Positions 50,080-57,910 of a stretch of 64,000 nucleotides of DNA are shown here, piece by piece. The stretch lies in IMG/VR virus record IMGVR_UViG_3300037628_000218, positions 29,798 to 93,797 of that record, one strand, 5' to 3'. The notes under the pieces were generated by a model. It searched no databases, was not told the origin of the DNA, and saw nothing but the letters and a program-made list of their open reading frames with translations. This DNA comes from a virus. Numbering within the stretch: position 1 is the stretch's first letter; every line of letters begins with the position of its first letter. The position numbers and the translations under genes were made by a program.

Positions 50080-50268
50080 ATGTGGTTTCTTAAATGGGTA
50101 GTACATCCGATAGTATGTCTCCTGATAGGGGTTTTAGCACCTACGCCAGTAATAATTGTGATAGTGTCTGTGTTAGTAGTTTTAATGCTATTCTGCCTGA
50201 CTTATGATATAGTGGCTATTATCATGATGCACCAGGCTAGGAAGGAGAATCGATATGAAGTTAGTTAA
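50080..50268 (+). CDS. Tiny membrane protein 3 of the array, 62 aa
   Basis: The ATG at 50080 follows GGAGG and is preferred to 50059, which lies inside gene 2. Two spans: PIVCLLIGVLAPTPVIIVI and VLVVLMLFCLTYDIVAIIM, then a charged tail. LLIGVLAPTPV is the array pattern (xxxGxLxxTP). Confidence 0.7.
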   Translation: MWFLKWVVHPIVCLLIGVLAPTPVIIVIVSVLVVLMLFCLTYDIVAIIMMHQARKENRYEVS

Positions 50269-50434
50269 AAGTTATTTAGTGCCAACAATTTGTTTCCTAG
50301 TAGGGTTCTTTTCCCCTATTGGGGGTTTAGTGATAATAGGGTTGATTCTCCTAGGGCTTCTAGTGTCTTGGACAGTGAGATACTACACTAATAAAGGGGA
50401 GGGCTTAATATGGAGATTACTTATACGAGGTTAA
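50255..50434 (+). CDS. Tiny membrane protein 4 of the array, 59 aa
   Basis: Overlaps gene 3 by 14 bases and uses GAAGGAG in it. Two spans: VPTICFLVGFFSPIGGLVI and IGLILLGLLVSW, then a basic tail with WRLLIRG. FLVGFFSP is the array pattern again. Confidence 0.7.
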   Translation: MKLVKSYLVPTICFLVGFFSPIGGLVIIGLILLGLLVSWTVRYYTNKGEGLIWRLLIRG

Positions 50435-50453
50435 AATACGGGAGGGGGTTGTT

Positions 50454-50606
50454 ATGTTAATACTGGTACTGTCTTTATTACCCTCGGTGGGTATCTTGGT
50501 AGGACTTTTAATAACTACACCAGTGATAGGTAGTTTCACGCCCTTCATAGGAGGTCTAATAGGTTTTCTAATAGGTCTTATGCTACTAAGGAGTAAAATA
50601 CAATGA
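50454..50606 (+). CDS. Tiny membrane protein 5 of the array, 50 aa
   Basis: GGAGGGGG precedes the ATG. Almost all hydrophobic: LPSVGILVGLLITTPVIGSF, TPFIGGLIGFLIGLMLL, then RSKIQ. Closest of the set to genes 1 and 2. It overlaps gene 6 with ATGA. Confidence 0.7.
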   Translation: MLILVLSLLPSVGILVGLLITTPVIGSFTPFIGGLIGFLIGLMLLRSKIQ

Positions 50607-50770
50607 GTTCATTTATAATTCTATCCATTGTTTTAATAGCTGTACTCATGTTAGGCTTCCTTATGGGAGTGTACTACGAGAAGGCTTCAAACGGTGGGAA
50701 CGGGGATACAGAGGCTACGAGGTATGTGAAAGATGCTGCACGGGGTGTGTACGGTATAGAAAACAACTGA
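50603..50770 (+). CDS. Tiny membrane protein 6 of the array, 55 aa
   Basis: One span (FIILSIVLIAVLMLGFLMGV) followed by a 30-residue polar tail. It differs from the first five in having only one span and a long soluble C-terminus, so it may be a partner rather than a copy. Coupled to gene 5 by ATGA. Confidence 0.68.
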   Translation: MSSFIILSIVLIAVLMLGFLMGVYYEKASNGGNGDTEATRYVKDAARGVYGIENN

Positions 50771-50785
50771 AGAGGAGTTAAAGAC

Positions 50786-51445
50786 ATGAAAAGCACAGAC
50801 GGTAAAAAGTTAGTCAAGAATAATTTCTATCACACAAGGTCAGGTCAAGAAGTAGTTCTACAGGATTGGGGTAAAGGGCAGTATGGCCCTATGTTTCTCA
50901 TAACTCGCTTTTATGAGGGTGAGGGGACGGAGATGAAATTGTACCCAGAAGGGGAGATCGACTTTAATTATGAGCATGATGGGGAAATAGAGCCAGTCGA
51001 TGAGTTATTTAAAGAAGCTCCAGTGTTTGTTGTTGATAAAGAGTATAAAGAGAAATCGGAAGAGGTTTTAGCTCTTTGCGCTTCGATTGGTAAGCTTGAG
51101 AAATTACTTGCAGCGTCAAATAAGGAGTTATATAGGCTTAAGGATGAAGTAAGGATTACTGCCCTTAAATCTAAAGATGGTGAAGCTGCCCTACAAACTT
51201 GGGCAAGAAGTATCAAGTCTGCAAGGGAAGAGCTGGCAGATAAAGCAGATCAGATAGCAAGAGCTGAAGAAAAGCTTAGTAGCTACAGTAGCCCTAGTGA
51301 TAGTCTTGTAACCGTAACTGCGGTTGAGCTAGCTGAGTATAGACGGTATAGATTTAAGCTCACCTGCCTGATAAAGGGTGGGGTCGCCTTATGGGAGGAT
51401 TATGACGAGGTTTTAAAAGATTACTGGAATCAGTATCCAGAGTAA
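50786..51445 (+). CDS. MKSTDGK-family protein, copy 1, 219 aa
   Basis: First of three related proteins (also at 54304 and 54834). The beta-rich N-terminus has STDGKKLVKNNFYHTRSGQE and a W-aromatic core; a conserved DELF motif leads into a long charged coiled coil (about residues 85-165). No known family. The pattern of a small barrel plus coiled coil suits a scaffold or binding protein. Function unknown. Confidence 0.72.
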   Translation: MKSTDGKKLVKNNFYHTRSGQEVVLQDWGKGQYGPMFLITRFYEGEGTEMKLYPEGEIDFNYEHDGEIEPVDELFKEAPVFVVDKEYKEKSEEVLALCASIGKLEKLLAASNKELYRLKDEVRITALKSKDGEAALQTWARSIKSAREELADKADQIARAEEKLSSYSSPSDSLVTVTAVELAEYRRYRFKLTCLIKGGVALWEDYDEVLKDYWNQYPE

Positions 51446-51465
51446 ATTAGATTAAGGAGGTTACC

Positions 51466-51642
51466 GTGGCAGATCATGTAGTAAAGGTAAAAATAGATAG
51501 CGGAAAGAGTATTACACTTGAGCCTGTTCAGGAGGCTGCATACATGCTGTTGCCATCTGGTGAGCCACTAGAAGTTGACAAACCTAAGATAGGCCCAGAA
51601 GAGTACAGTAACTACCATATGTTTATAGGAGAAAGTTTATGA
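51466..51642 (+). CDS. Small protein, 58 aa
   Basis: GTG start behind AAGGAGG. A 58-residue acidic protein with a beta-rich N-terminus (DHVVKVKIDSGKSITLEP) and no known motif. It overlaps the next gene's ATG (ATGA), so it is likely translated with it. Confidence 0.65.
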   Translation: MADHVVKVKIDSGKSITLEPVQEAAYMLLPSGEPLEVDKPKIGPEEYSNYHMFIGESL

Positions 51643-51932
51643 GGTATAACTACAGGTTAAGTATCCGTCCTGCTATTGAAAAAACAACCCTAGAGTTAGT
51701 CTGCGATTTTGAGAGTGCAGCTGAGATGGTTGCTGCAAAAGATACTGCGGCAAGTCTGCTCCTATTCTTACAAGACAGTGCCAACGTAATGAAAGATTAC
51801 TCAAATTTCTTCTTGATGGAGGCGTGCGGTGATTCAGGTTGGGTTGTATATGATGAAGAAGAGTATGAGGGTCACATAAGTGGGAATACGTTACTTCGTA
51901 GGCTCGAAGCACTCAAAGGAGTCTTAAAATAA
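51639..51932 (+). CDS. Hypothetical protein, 97 aa
   Basis: A 97-residue helical protein, slightly acidic, with MVAAKDTAASLLLFLQDSAN and a C-terminal LLRRLEALKG helix. It overlaps the small gene before it by four bases. No family recognised. Confidence 0.68.
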   Translation: MRYNYRLSIRPAIEKTTLELVCDFESAAEMVAAKDTAASLLLFLQDSANVMKDYSNFFLMEACGDSGWVVYDEEEYEGHISGNTLLRRLEALKGVLK

Positions 51933-51962
51933 ATTTATGATGACTGATAAAGGGGAAAAGGT

Positions 51963-52304
51963 ATGAACGACTCTGAATATGGTATAATGGTTGACAGGTT
52001 ATCAGGGGTAGGAAAGAACCATCGTCATTTTATGGAGCCACGGGAACGGGTACTAGAACTTGTACAACCATTGTGGCGGGATTACAGGCATTCTGAGAAT
52101 ATGAAGGAAGCTGCTGAACTTAATAATAAGGACATTACCACAGCATATCAAGCTGCTATAGATCATGCAATTAGCGTAGGCCACGACGCGCTAGGCTTCC
52201 TTAATATGTGGAATGAAGGTGATTGGAAACAAATAGCAAAGTATTGGCCTAAGTTTGACCTAACTACTACAGGGCAATGTGATAGTAAGGGAGAGTTATT
52301 GTGA
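51963..52304 (+). CDS. Hypothetical protein, 113 aa
   Basis: A 113-residue helical protein (MKEAAELNNKDITTAYQAAI, then HAISVGHDALGFLNMWNEGD). It overlaps the next gene by four bases (GTGA). AAAGG lies before its ATG. No known motif; part of a tightly overlapping four-gene set. Confidence 0.68.
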   Translation: MNDSEYGIMVDRLSGVGKNHRHFMEPRERVLELVQPLWRDYRHSENMKEAAELNNKDITTAYQAAIDHAISVGHDALGFLNMWNEGDWKQIAKYWPKFDLTTTGQCDSKGELL

Positions 52305-52669
52305 ATGAATACAATGGTGTTAAAGACAACCCTCACTTTGCAGAGTTCTATAAGCGGAGAGATATAGATATGTACGCCCGTAAAGTAAATGATTTAATTA
52401 GAGCAGATGGTTTCAAGGCGATTCTCTATATTAGTGATAATGCCACCTACCTTGAGTTTACTAGTATATCTTGTAAGGTTTATAGGTCTGGTGAGGCAAT
52501 TTGGCTAGGTACAAAGAGTACTGTAAGAGAAGTAAAAGCTCTAAAGGAGTCTGAATTGCTACACAGCAAAAGGGTCAGTGATGAGCAGGAGCGAATAGAT
52601 CAAGCGTCAAAGGATAAAGGTAGGCATATTAGGGCGTTGTTTACGCTTAAAGGGGAGTACGTGGCATGA
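52301..52669 (+). CDS. Hypothetical protein, 122 aa
   Basis: GTG start overlapping the previous stop. Mixed alpha/beta, with LIRADGFKAILYISDN and YLEFTSISCKVYRSGEAIWL, then a charged helix at the C-terminus. No recognised family. The downstream gene begins four bases before its stop. Confidence 0.68.
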   Translation: MNEYNGVKDNPHFAEFYKRRDIDMYARKVNDLIRADGFKAILYISDNATYLEFTSISCKVYRSGEAIWLGTKSTVREVKALKESELLHSKRVSDEQERIDQASKDKGRHIRALFTLKGEYVA

Positions 52670-52992
52670 GATCTCATAAGTATTTTATGCACGACCCTGC
52701 TAATGGGTTTGAAGAGTTTGAAACAGAAGAAGAGCGCGATGAAGCTGCAAAAGTTGCAATAGCCTTCTACCTTGAGGATGGTTGGGATACTGATGTGGAG
52801 TACATTACAACAGGGGTAATCACTCATATAGCATCTCAAGTGGATATTAAGCAGCGTCCAGAGTTTACTGATGAAGATGGTTACGATGAGGATGGTGAAT
52901 ATTGGGATCACCACTGGGAGTTCAGGTGCAACTATAAGATGCTGCCAATACCTGTAAGTTTAACTAACAAAGCTGAGGAGATAAAGCTATGA
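52666..52992 (+). CDS. Acidic hypothetical protein, 108 aa
   Basis: A 108-residue, strongly acidic protein. YFMHDPANGFEEFETEEER and PEFTDEDGYDEDGEYWDHHW recall a family of uncharacterised phage proteins. The DED-rich part may mimic DNA or bind metal. Overlaps neighbours at both ends by four bases. Confidence 0.72.
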   Translation: MRSHKYFMHDPANGFEEFETEEERDEAAKVAIAFYLEDGWDTDVEYITTGVITHIASQVDIKQRPEFTDEDGYDEDGEYWDHHWEFRCNYKMLPIPVSLTNKAEEIKL

Positions 52993-53351
52993 ATGGACAT
53001 ATAAACGCAGCACTACTAATACTTGATAAAACGATAGAACACTTTGACAGGGGTTGCGCTTCGTGCTGTGTAACTGGGGAAGAGATAAAAATATCAATAG
53101 AATCAGTGAGAGAAGAGCTGATTGCATTCTGTGGTAAGATTGCTGACGAGGAAGAGAAAGTAGAAGGGACTCAGACTAAGGTTATTAGGGTAGGACAAAC
53201 CTTTCAGTCTGATCACAACGGGCTATTACAATTCCTTGGGTTTGATAACTACATGGGAGAAAGGACTATAAAAGTACAAAGGGTAGATGATGGTCACCTC
53301 GTTTACTACCATATGGGTAGCTTTAAAGGGTTAGAATTCTCAGAACATTAG
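52989..53351 (+). CDS. Hypothetical protein, 120 aa
   Basis: A 120-residue protein with a helical N-terminus including a GCASCCVTG cysteine cluster, an acidic linker, and a beta-rich C-terminus (VIRVGQTFQSDHNGLLQFLG). The C-terminal half looks like a small barrel. Function unknown. Last of the overlapping set that began at 51963. Confidence 0.68.
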   Translation: MNGHINAALLILDKTIEHFDRGCASCCVTGEEIKISIESVREELIAFCGKIADEEEKVEGTQTKVIRVGQTFQSDHNGLLQFLGFDNYMGERTIKVQRVDDGHLVYYHMGSFKGLEFSEH

Positions 53352-53418
53352 CTTTAATATACATTTTTGATTATCAACTAAAAGACACACCTTTTAACAA
53401 CACTAACGAGGAGATACA

Positions 53419-53592
53419 ATGACTACTAAAGTTTATAAGACAATTTTTGAAGAGGAAGCAGATGGTGTAAGAATCACCCTAGCACTTGAAGAAGGGCTGG
53501 AAGAGAAGAACGAGAAAGCTTTCAACCTTAACTTTGCGTTAATGGAGCTAGCTAGCCAGCTTGTTGTAACGGCTAAAGGAGGTAAGAGCTAA
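53419..53592 (+). CDS. Small protein, 57 aa, ending TAKGGKS
   Basis: ATG behind GAGGAG. A 57-residue acidic protein with a beta N-terminus and a helix. Its last codons, TAKGGKS, carry the AAAGGAGG site for the next gene. The same DNA ends the next gene. Confidence 0.65.
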   Translation: MTTKVYKTIFEEEADGVRITLALEEGLEEKNEKAFNLNFALMELASQLVVTAKGGKS

Positions 53593-53723
53593 TGATCGAC
53601 CTAACTTATTTTATATCATCTTTTTTCCTAGGCTTTATGCTATACTCGGTTATCAAACACATGATAGTCCGTGATAAGAGCCTCCCTTTTACTAGGGACA
53701 CGGCTAAAGGAGGTAAGAGCTAA
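53592..53723 (+). CDS. Small membrane protein, 43 aa, ending TAKGGKS
   Basis: The ATG overlaps the previous stop (TAATG). One span (LTYFISSFFLGFMLYSVI) followed by a basic tail that ends TAKGGKS, coded by the same 25 bases as in the preceding gene. Followed at once by another TAATG overlap. Confidence 0.62.
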   Translation: MIDLTYFISSFFLGFMLYSVIKHMIVRDKSLPFTRDTAKGGKS

Positions 53724-53926
53724 TGAGTGTACCATTCTTTGTTGCATTATATCTAACCCTATTCTTCTTCCTAGGGGCTATAGCGTATCTAGTTATACAA
53801 TATGCACTAGACTGTGATAAGAGCCTTCTTACTCCTGACCCTGTAGAGAGCGAACCTTACAAAAAGGTAGGAGAACCCTCAGTGGAAGAGGTAATGCTAG
53901 GAACTATACTTTCGATGGGGAAGTAG
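53723..53926 (+). CDS. Small membrane protein, 67 aa
   Basis: One strong span near the N-terminus (FFVALYLTLFFFLGAIAYLV), then an acidic soluble tail with DCDKSLL, a motif close to RDKSLP of the gene before. It may have arisen by duplication of the same small membrane gene. Function unknown. Confidence 0.68.
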   Translation: MSVPFFVALYLTLFFFLGAIAYLVIQYALDCDKSLLTPDPVESEPYKKVGEPSVEEVMLGTILSMGK

Positions 53927-53929
53927 TTG

Positions 53930-53958
53930 TTGACAGGGCCAAGCTAGTATGTAATAAT
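53930..53958 (+). promoter_or_regulatory. Sigma70-type promoter
   Basis: TTGACA-16-TAATAA (or 17 to AATAAT) just after the stop at 53926 and about 35 bases before the next start. Confidence 0.8.
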
Positions 53959-53990
53959 CTCTCCTACACAAACTTAATAGGAGAAACATA

Positions 53991-54164
53991 ATGGAAATAC
54001 TACTAATGGTATTGGCAGCAACTGTAGGGATCACAATAGGCGCAGTGGCTTTACGTATACATAGTATAGGGAAGCTTACAGTATCAATAGCTGCCTTCTT
54101 AGGAGGTATACATAAGGAGTATGAGGAGTCTAAGACTTTAGACTCTGGGGAGCAGAAAGTATGA
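53991..54164 (+). CDS. Small membrane protein, 57 aa
   Basis: ATG after AGGAGA. One span at the N-terminus (residues 2-21, ILLMVLAATVGITIGAVAL), an amphipathic second stretch, and a charged tail. First gene after the 53930 promoter; overlaps the next by ATGA. Confidence 0.66.
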   Translation: MEILLMVLAATVGITIGAVALRIHSIGKLTVSIAAFLGGIHKEYEESKTLDSGEQKV

Positions 54165-54307
54165 CAGATAATGAAGTCCTAGCTATGGCTATACTTAAAT
54201 CGTTTTCAGGGTGGTTAGTAGTAGTAAGTGTGTACTATCTGGTGATGCGTCATTTAGAATTACGCGCATATAATAGGAAGGAACGCGGAGAGGGGTTTGA
54301 GGTATGA
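54161..54307 (+). CDS. Small membrane protein, 48 aa
   Basis: A 48-residue protein with one span (residues 16-29, GWLVVVSVYYLVM) and a basic tail. Couples by ATGA overlap to both the gene before and the MKTTDGK gene after. No family known. Confidence 0.62.
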   Translation: MTDNEVLAMAILKSFSGWLVVVSVYYLVMRHLELRAYNRKERGEGFEV

Positions 54308-54837
54308 AAACAACAGATGGTAAGAAGCTTGTAGTAAACTCACGTTACTTCACAAGGTCAGGGTGCCTAGTAAACCTACTAGGGTGGAGCTTAACTGTAA
54401 GTGAAGATGTAAATATCGTAACCTATAACGTACTGCCCGCTTTTAAGACTTCAGCAAGTAAGGGTGTATATAGAGGAGAAACTGATCAGGTTAGTGAGCT
54501 GTTCCTCTACCTACCAGGTGCTCTTATTATTAACAAGAAGAAAGCTAAGAAAGCTGAAAAGGTTTTAGCTCTTAATGCGGTAATTAAGGAGCTTCAGGAT
54601 ACAGTAGTAGACCTTAACGCCTCATGTCAGGGTAGAAGCTCAAGGTTAGATATGCTGATAGAACGGATGAGGGTAAATGGTATACAACTAACGAAGGCAG
54701 AGGGAAAGCTGAAAGCTATAGAGGATAAGATTACAAGCAGTACAGCATCACTAATCCTGCTAGAAGTTATTTGCGATAAGGGCCTATCTGACATCCATCT
54801 TAACTCAATACTAGAAAAGATGGAGGCAAATCTATGA
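54304..54837 (+). CDS. MKTTDGK-family protein, copy 2, 177 aa
   Basis: N-terminus TTDGKKLVVNSRYFTRSG, then a W residue and VSELFLYL, as in copies 1 and 3. The C-terminal half is a coiled coil. It has diverged most in the barrel section. It overlaps copy 3 by four bases, which points to tandem duplication. Confidence 0.72.
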   Translation: MKTTDGKKLVVNSRYFTRSGCLVNLLGWSLTVSEDVNIVTYNVLPAFKTSASKGVYRGETDQVSELFLYLPGALIINKKKAKKAEKVLALNAVIKELQDTVVDLNASCQGRSSRLDMLIERMRVNGIQLTKAEGKLKAIEDKITSSTASLILLEVICDKGLSDIHLNSILEKMEANL

Positions 54838-55553
54838 AAACAACAGATGGGAAAGACCTTAAAGTAGACTCATATTACTTCGAGAAGACAGGACAAGCAG
54901 TTATTCTAAAGGAATGGGGTGTGTATGAGCATGGTGTGTTCTATAAGGTTGTTCGAGTTTATGAGGGTGTGTCACGGACTTATGAGGAGGGTGTAATGGT
55001 TGTGGATGACTCCTCTAAGAAGTATGTAGGAGAACTTGAGAGGGTTAGTGAGTTATTCGCTGATGTTCCAACCAGTATTAATAGCGATGCGTATAAGCAG
55101 AAACTTGAAGAGGTTTTAGATCTTGGTGCGGAAGTCAGGGAGCTTGAGACTAAAGCAAATGATCTTGCTTCGAAGGTTTTTGCTAACGGCTTAAAGTTAC
55201 AGAAAGTAACAAAACAGGTTGAGGTAGCCAACAAAGATCTGAGGGATACTCTATTAGAAGTTGATAACGCAAAGGACAAGTTAATAGAAACAAACTTTGA
55301 CACACTATCAGTAGAGCGAGAGCACAAATTCAGTATAAAGGTATTGGGGAGGAAGAGCAAGGAAGCCTCGGAGGAATTGGCAGCTAAACAGTCAGAAATT
55401 GCTATAGCAGAGGAACGGCTGAAAAGGTTAAAGGGAAGGTTCTACGCGCGGGCAAGGGTGAAGCGCGGCTCCGACAGTTTTGATAAGCTTGAAAATCCAG
55501 AGGATAGTATTGATCCAACTACACTAAGCGCGCTTCTGGATGGCTTTAACTAA
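54834..55553 (+). CDS. MKTTDGK-family protein, copy 3, 239 aa
   Basis: N-terminus TTDGKDLKVDSYYFEKTGQA, aromatic core EWGVYEHG, a VSELF motif, then a long coiled coil (about residues 88-205) and an acidic tail. Similar in layout to copy 1. Function unknown. The clear alternation of barrel and coil suggests oligomer formation. Confidence 0.72.
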   Translation: MKTTDGKDLKVDSYYFEKTGQAVILKEWGVYEHGVFYKVVRVYEGVSRTYEEGVMVVDDSSKKYVGELERVSELFADVPTSINSDAYKQKLEEVLDLGAEVRELETKANDLASKVFANGLKLQKVTKQVEVANKDLRDTLLEVDNAKDKLIETNFDTLSVEREHKFSIKVLGRKSKEASEELAAKQSEIAIAEERLKRLKGRFYARARVKRGSDSFDKLENPEDSIDPTTLSALLDGFN

Positions 55554-55556
55554 GTA

Positions 55557-55643
55557 TGAGAAACCGAGAAGGGGATGAAGAGTTTGACGACTGGTATATA
55601 ACATTTACATACCTATGGGAACAAAGACGAGGAGGTCTATAAT
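55557..55643 (+). CDS. Possible 28-aa peptide
   Basis: An ATG four bases after copy 3 opens 28 codons, acidic then aromatic (EFDDWYITFTYLWEQRR), ending at the GGAGG site of the next gene. No clear ribosome site of its own. It may be translated only by coupling. Confidence 0.35.
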
Positions 55644-55737
55644 GAGTTTCATCTTGATATACCTCCTACTTGTAGTAGTAGTTCTAAACTTACATGTATG
55701 GTGTTACCTACTCTCGCAGCCGAAGGAGAAGAAATGA
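55642..55737 (+). CDS. Tiny membrane peptide, 31 aa
   Basis: ATG behind GAGGAGG. One span (FILIYLLLVVVVLNLHVW) and a short basic tail. Its stop overlaps the next ATG (ATGA). Common type of phage micro-protein; function unknown. Confidence 0.55.
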   Translation: MSFILIYLLLVVVVLNLHVWCYLLSQPKEKK

Positions 55738-56405
55738 ATATACAACAACATAAAGAGATTGCTAAGGAAATATTAGCCAAGCTACAAACTCTGGACAGTC
55801 GAGCTATATTAGCTGGAGGTGCTGTAAGGGATTGGTTCTTTAATAAAGAAGCTAAGGACTTAGACTTCTATGTAGATATGGGTGCATTTCCTTCTGGGAC
55901 TTCCTCTGACCTTCACGGAACCTTAAAACGGGTTCTGGAAGAGGTATTAGGGGTGGAGTTAGTATCACTGCGTAGTGCGGATGGAAACCCTTATTTAGAC
56001 GAAAATGACGAGGCAGGTGAGGGGCTAAAGGAAGTCCTGGAAGGATCTTTCCAAGATTGTCATATTCAAATCATGTTATACGAGGGTAAGCCCCTTGATT
56101 ATGTAATTAAGTATTTTAATACCTCTATCTGTCAATGTTATTGGGAGGGTGGAAATAAGTTACCAAAGTATTTATCCCACTTTATAGCTAGTGTTGGTAA
56201 CAAGATTATCACCTATAAGAAAGGTATGCTGGATAGCTATCATGTGGCTAAAATGAAGGGGTACTTTCCAGAGTATACATTTGTAGAGGGGGTAAAATGC
56301 AAGCAGGGTGGAGTCTATTCTACTGAAAGGCTCTTAACAGTCTTTACACATAAAGACTCATCCTACATAGGTGAAGAGGGCTTAGTAGAGAGCATCCCAT
56401 ACTAA
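55734..56405 (+). CDS. Nucleotidyltransferase (poly(A) polymerase / CCA enzyme head-like)
   Basis: The start at 55734 is set by the ATGA overlap; a longer reading from 55698 lies inside the micro-protein. AGGAVRDWFF (residues 27-36) and KDLDFYV with Asp42 and Asp44 are the signature of the pol-beta-type head domain of tRNA nucleotidyltransferases and poly(A) polymerases. The C-terminus lacks the usual RNA-binding domains. It may add nucleotides to tRNA or to a small molecule or toxin target. Length is 223 residues. Confidence 0.82.
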   Translation: MNIQQHKEIAKEILAKLQTLDSRAILAGGAVRDWFFNKEAKDLDFYVDMGAFPSGTSSDLHGTLKRVLEEVLGVELVSLRSADGNPYLDENDEAGEGLKEVLEGSFQDCHIQIMLYEGKPLDYVIKYFNTSICQCYWEGGNKLPKYLSHFIASVGNKIITYKKGMLDSYHVAKMKGYFPEYTFVEGVKCKQGGVYSTERLLTVFTHKDSSYIGEEGLVESIPY

Positions 56406-56509
56406 ACCTTCCTTATAGGTAAAGTATCACTTGACATACAGGAGAGGGCAGTGCTGAAGACAAATCAGAGGGGTACTACTAAAAATTACCTTAAATTATG
56501 GAGGGATTA

Positions 56510-56911
56510 ATGACTAGAATTAATGTATACTATGACGGTAAGTTAAGCAGAGGAATGCCAGCAACTATAATTAAAGCAAAGGGTAAAAGGATTTTAATTC
56601 AGTTTCATAATGAGTGGAGTGATGATGAAGAGGAAGATACGGATACTTCTGTGTGGTTTAATAAAGTGAGCAGGTCTCGTAAGGGCGTGTATACCCACGC
56701 ACCTACAAATACTTGGTTTTATAGGGAAAGAGAAACAGAAGCATTTAAGTTTGCAAGTCGTGAATGGCTAGTCCAAGAATATTATGATAAGTTGTTTAAC
56801 CCTTGTTTAGAAAAGAACCTTGTAGGGCGTTATGAAGTAGCTACGGTTTCTGAAGATATTGGAAGAGCTATACGTACTCCATCTGAAATAACGGGGGTTT
56901 ACAATGGATAA
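56510..56911 (+). CDS. Hypothetical protein, 133 aa
   Basis: The start at 56510 follows GGAGG; an in-frame ATG at 56498 overlaps that site and is rejected. A beta N-terminus (INVYYDGKLSRGMPATIIKA) is followed by an acidic patch (DDEEEDTD) and a mixed C-terminus. No family known. Its end overlaps the next gene by eight bases. Confidence 0.68.
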   Translation: MTRINVYYDGKLSRGMPATIIKAKGKRILIQFHNEWSDDEEEDTDTSVWFNKVSRSRKGVYTHAPTNTWFYRERETEAFKFASREWLVQEYYDKLFNPCLEKNLVGRYEVATVSEDIGRAIRTPSEITGVYNG

Positions 56912-57032
56912 CAACGGTTGGGAGAGTCTTTTAAAGTTCGCATATTTTGGAAGTATTGTAGCTGCTGGGATGGTTATAGCAGGGGCTGGTTCTGTAGTCT
57001 ATTTGATCTATTTGGGTGCTAATAGTGTTTGA
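56904..57032 (+). CDS. Small membrane protein, 42 aa
   Basis: A short polar start then one Gly/Ala-rich span (residues 14-37, GSIVAAGMVIAGAGSVVYLI). It lacks a clear own ribosome site but overlaps the gene before it. Its stop lies within the -35 box of the next promoter. Confidence 0.58.
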   Translation: MDNNGWESLLKFAYFGSIVAAGMVIAGAGSVVYLIYLGANSV

Positions 57033-57057
57033 CAAGGGTTGGGAAGAGTGCGATAAT
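57029..57057 (+). promoter_or_regulatory. Promoter of the KTRI paralogue array
   Basis: TTGACA-17-GATAAT, about 30 bases before the first gene of the five-gene array. A good ribosome site (TAGGAGG) follows. Confidence 0.8.
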
Positions 57058-57087
57058 CTCCTCATCGTAACTAATTAGGAGGGTTTT

Positions 57088-57357
57088 ATGGGCAGCATGA
57101 ACGATAAGCCAGATACACGTATATTAAAGCAGCTAGACGAAAATGGTGAGAATGCTACGTACAAAGCACAGTATACTAACGTCCTCGGTATTTGGGTAGA
57201 CATCTACATTGATATAAATGGAGTGGGTGAGTGTACCTGTCTCACTAGCTCTCTTTCTGTGGCTAAGGAAGTTATCGACAAGCTTTTACTGCCTTATAAC
57301 ATTCCTGAAGAGGAGATAATAATTTATCCACCTGTGGTATCTGAAGGAGATTCTTAA
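57088..57357 (+). CDS. KTRI-family paralogue A, 89 aa
   Basis: DTRILKQ at the N-terminus, KAQYTNVLGIWVDIY, then VAKEVIDKLL and IIIYPP near the end. These four anchors (TRI-K, AQ...W-W, A-x-x-ID-LL, EVI-YPP) recur in all five copies. No outside family known. The N-terminus is extended by about seven residues relative to the others. Confidence 0.75.
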   Translation: MGSMNDKPDTRILKQLDENGENATYKAQYTNVLGIWVDIYIDINGVGECTCLTSSLSVAKEVIDKLLLPYNIPEEEIIIYPPVVSEGDS

Positions 57358-57358
57358 A

Positions 57359-57610
57359 ATGAAAACACGTATTTTAAAGCAGACTACCCAAAGCGAAGAG
57401 ACCTATATAGCACAATTCATTAACCAATACGGTGAGTGGGAAAACCTCGTGTTGTGGACAAACTCCTCAGATGAGGGGATAAACCAAAATAGGTATCAAA
57501 GTGTCTACCGATGCAAAGCTGAAGAGGCTATAGACAGGCACCTAGCTATCCTTGTTACTAAGGAAGAGGTGATACAGTACCCACCTACGGTAGTTGAAGG
57601 GGGTCCCTAA
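57359..57610 (+). CDS. KTRI-family paralogue B, 83 aa
   Basis: MKTRILKQ, YIAQFINQYGEWENL, KAEEAIDRHL and EEVIQYPP. Starts after AAGGAGA, one base from copy A. The last codons hold the GGGGG site for copy C. Insert near residue 35 relative to the others. Confidence 0.75.
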   Translation: MKTRILKQTTQSEETYIAQFINQYGEWENLVLWTNSSDEGINQNRYQSVYRCKAEEAIDRHLAILVTKEEVIQYPPTVVEGGP

Positions 57611-57910
57611 ATGAAAACACGTATAGTAAAGGAGTATGGAGAACATGGGAGCACCTACCGCTTTAAAGCTCAGGTGCAGGTATGGGAAGACATCCCACTG
57701 GGTATAGATCTTAAGGGGCAGGATACCTACGAAACTCATAAAGAGTATAGAGCTAAGGGAGCTATAGATAGGTTACTTGCTAACAAACCTTCTAAGAAGA
57801 AGGAGGTGATAACCTACCCTGTTGCTAAGATACCTCTTGAGCTAGACGATAGTGATACTCCTAGTGCAGCTGCTGTTGCTGCATACTGGGGGCAATGCGG
57901 GAGGGGCTAA
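57611..57910 (+). CDS. KTRI-family paralogue C, 99 aa
   Basis: MKTRIVKE, FKAQVQVWEDI, RAKGAIDRLL and KKEVITYP. Longer C-terminal tail (acidic, then GQCGRG). The GW segment before the second W is missing, so it is the most diverged copy. Confidence 0.75.
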   Translation: MKTRIVKEYGEHGSTYRFKAQVQVWEDIPLGIDLKGQDTYETHKEYRAKGAIDRLLANKPSKKKEVITYPVAKIPLELDDSDTPSAAAVAAYWGQCGRG

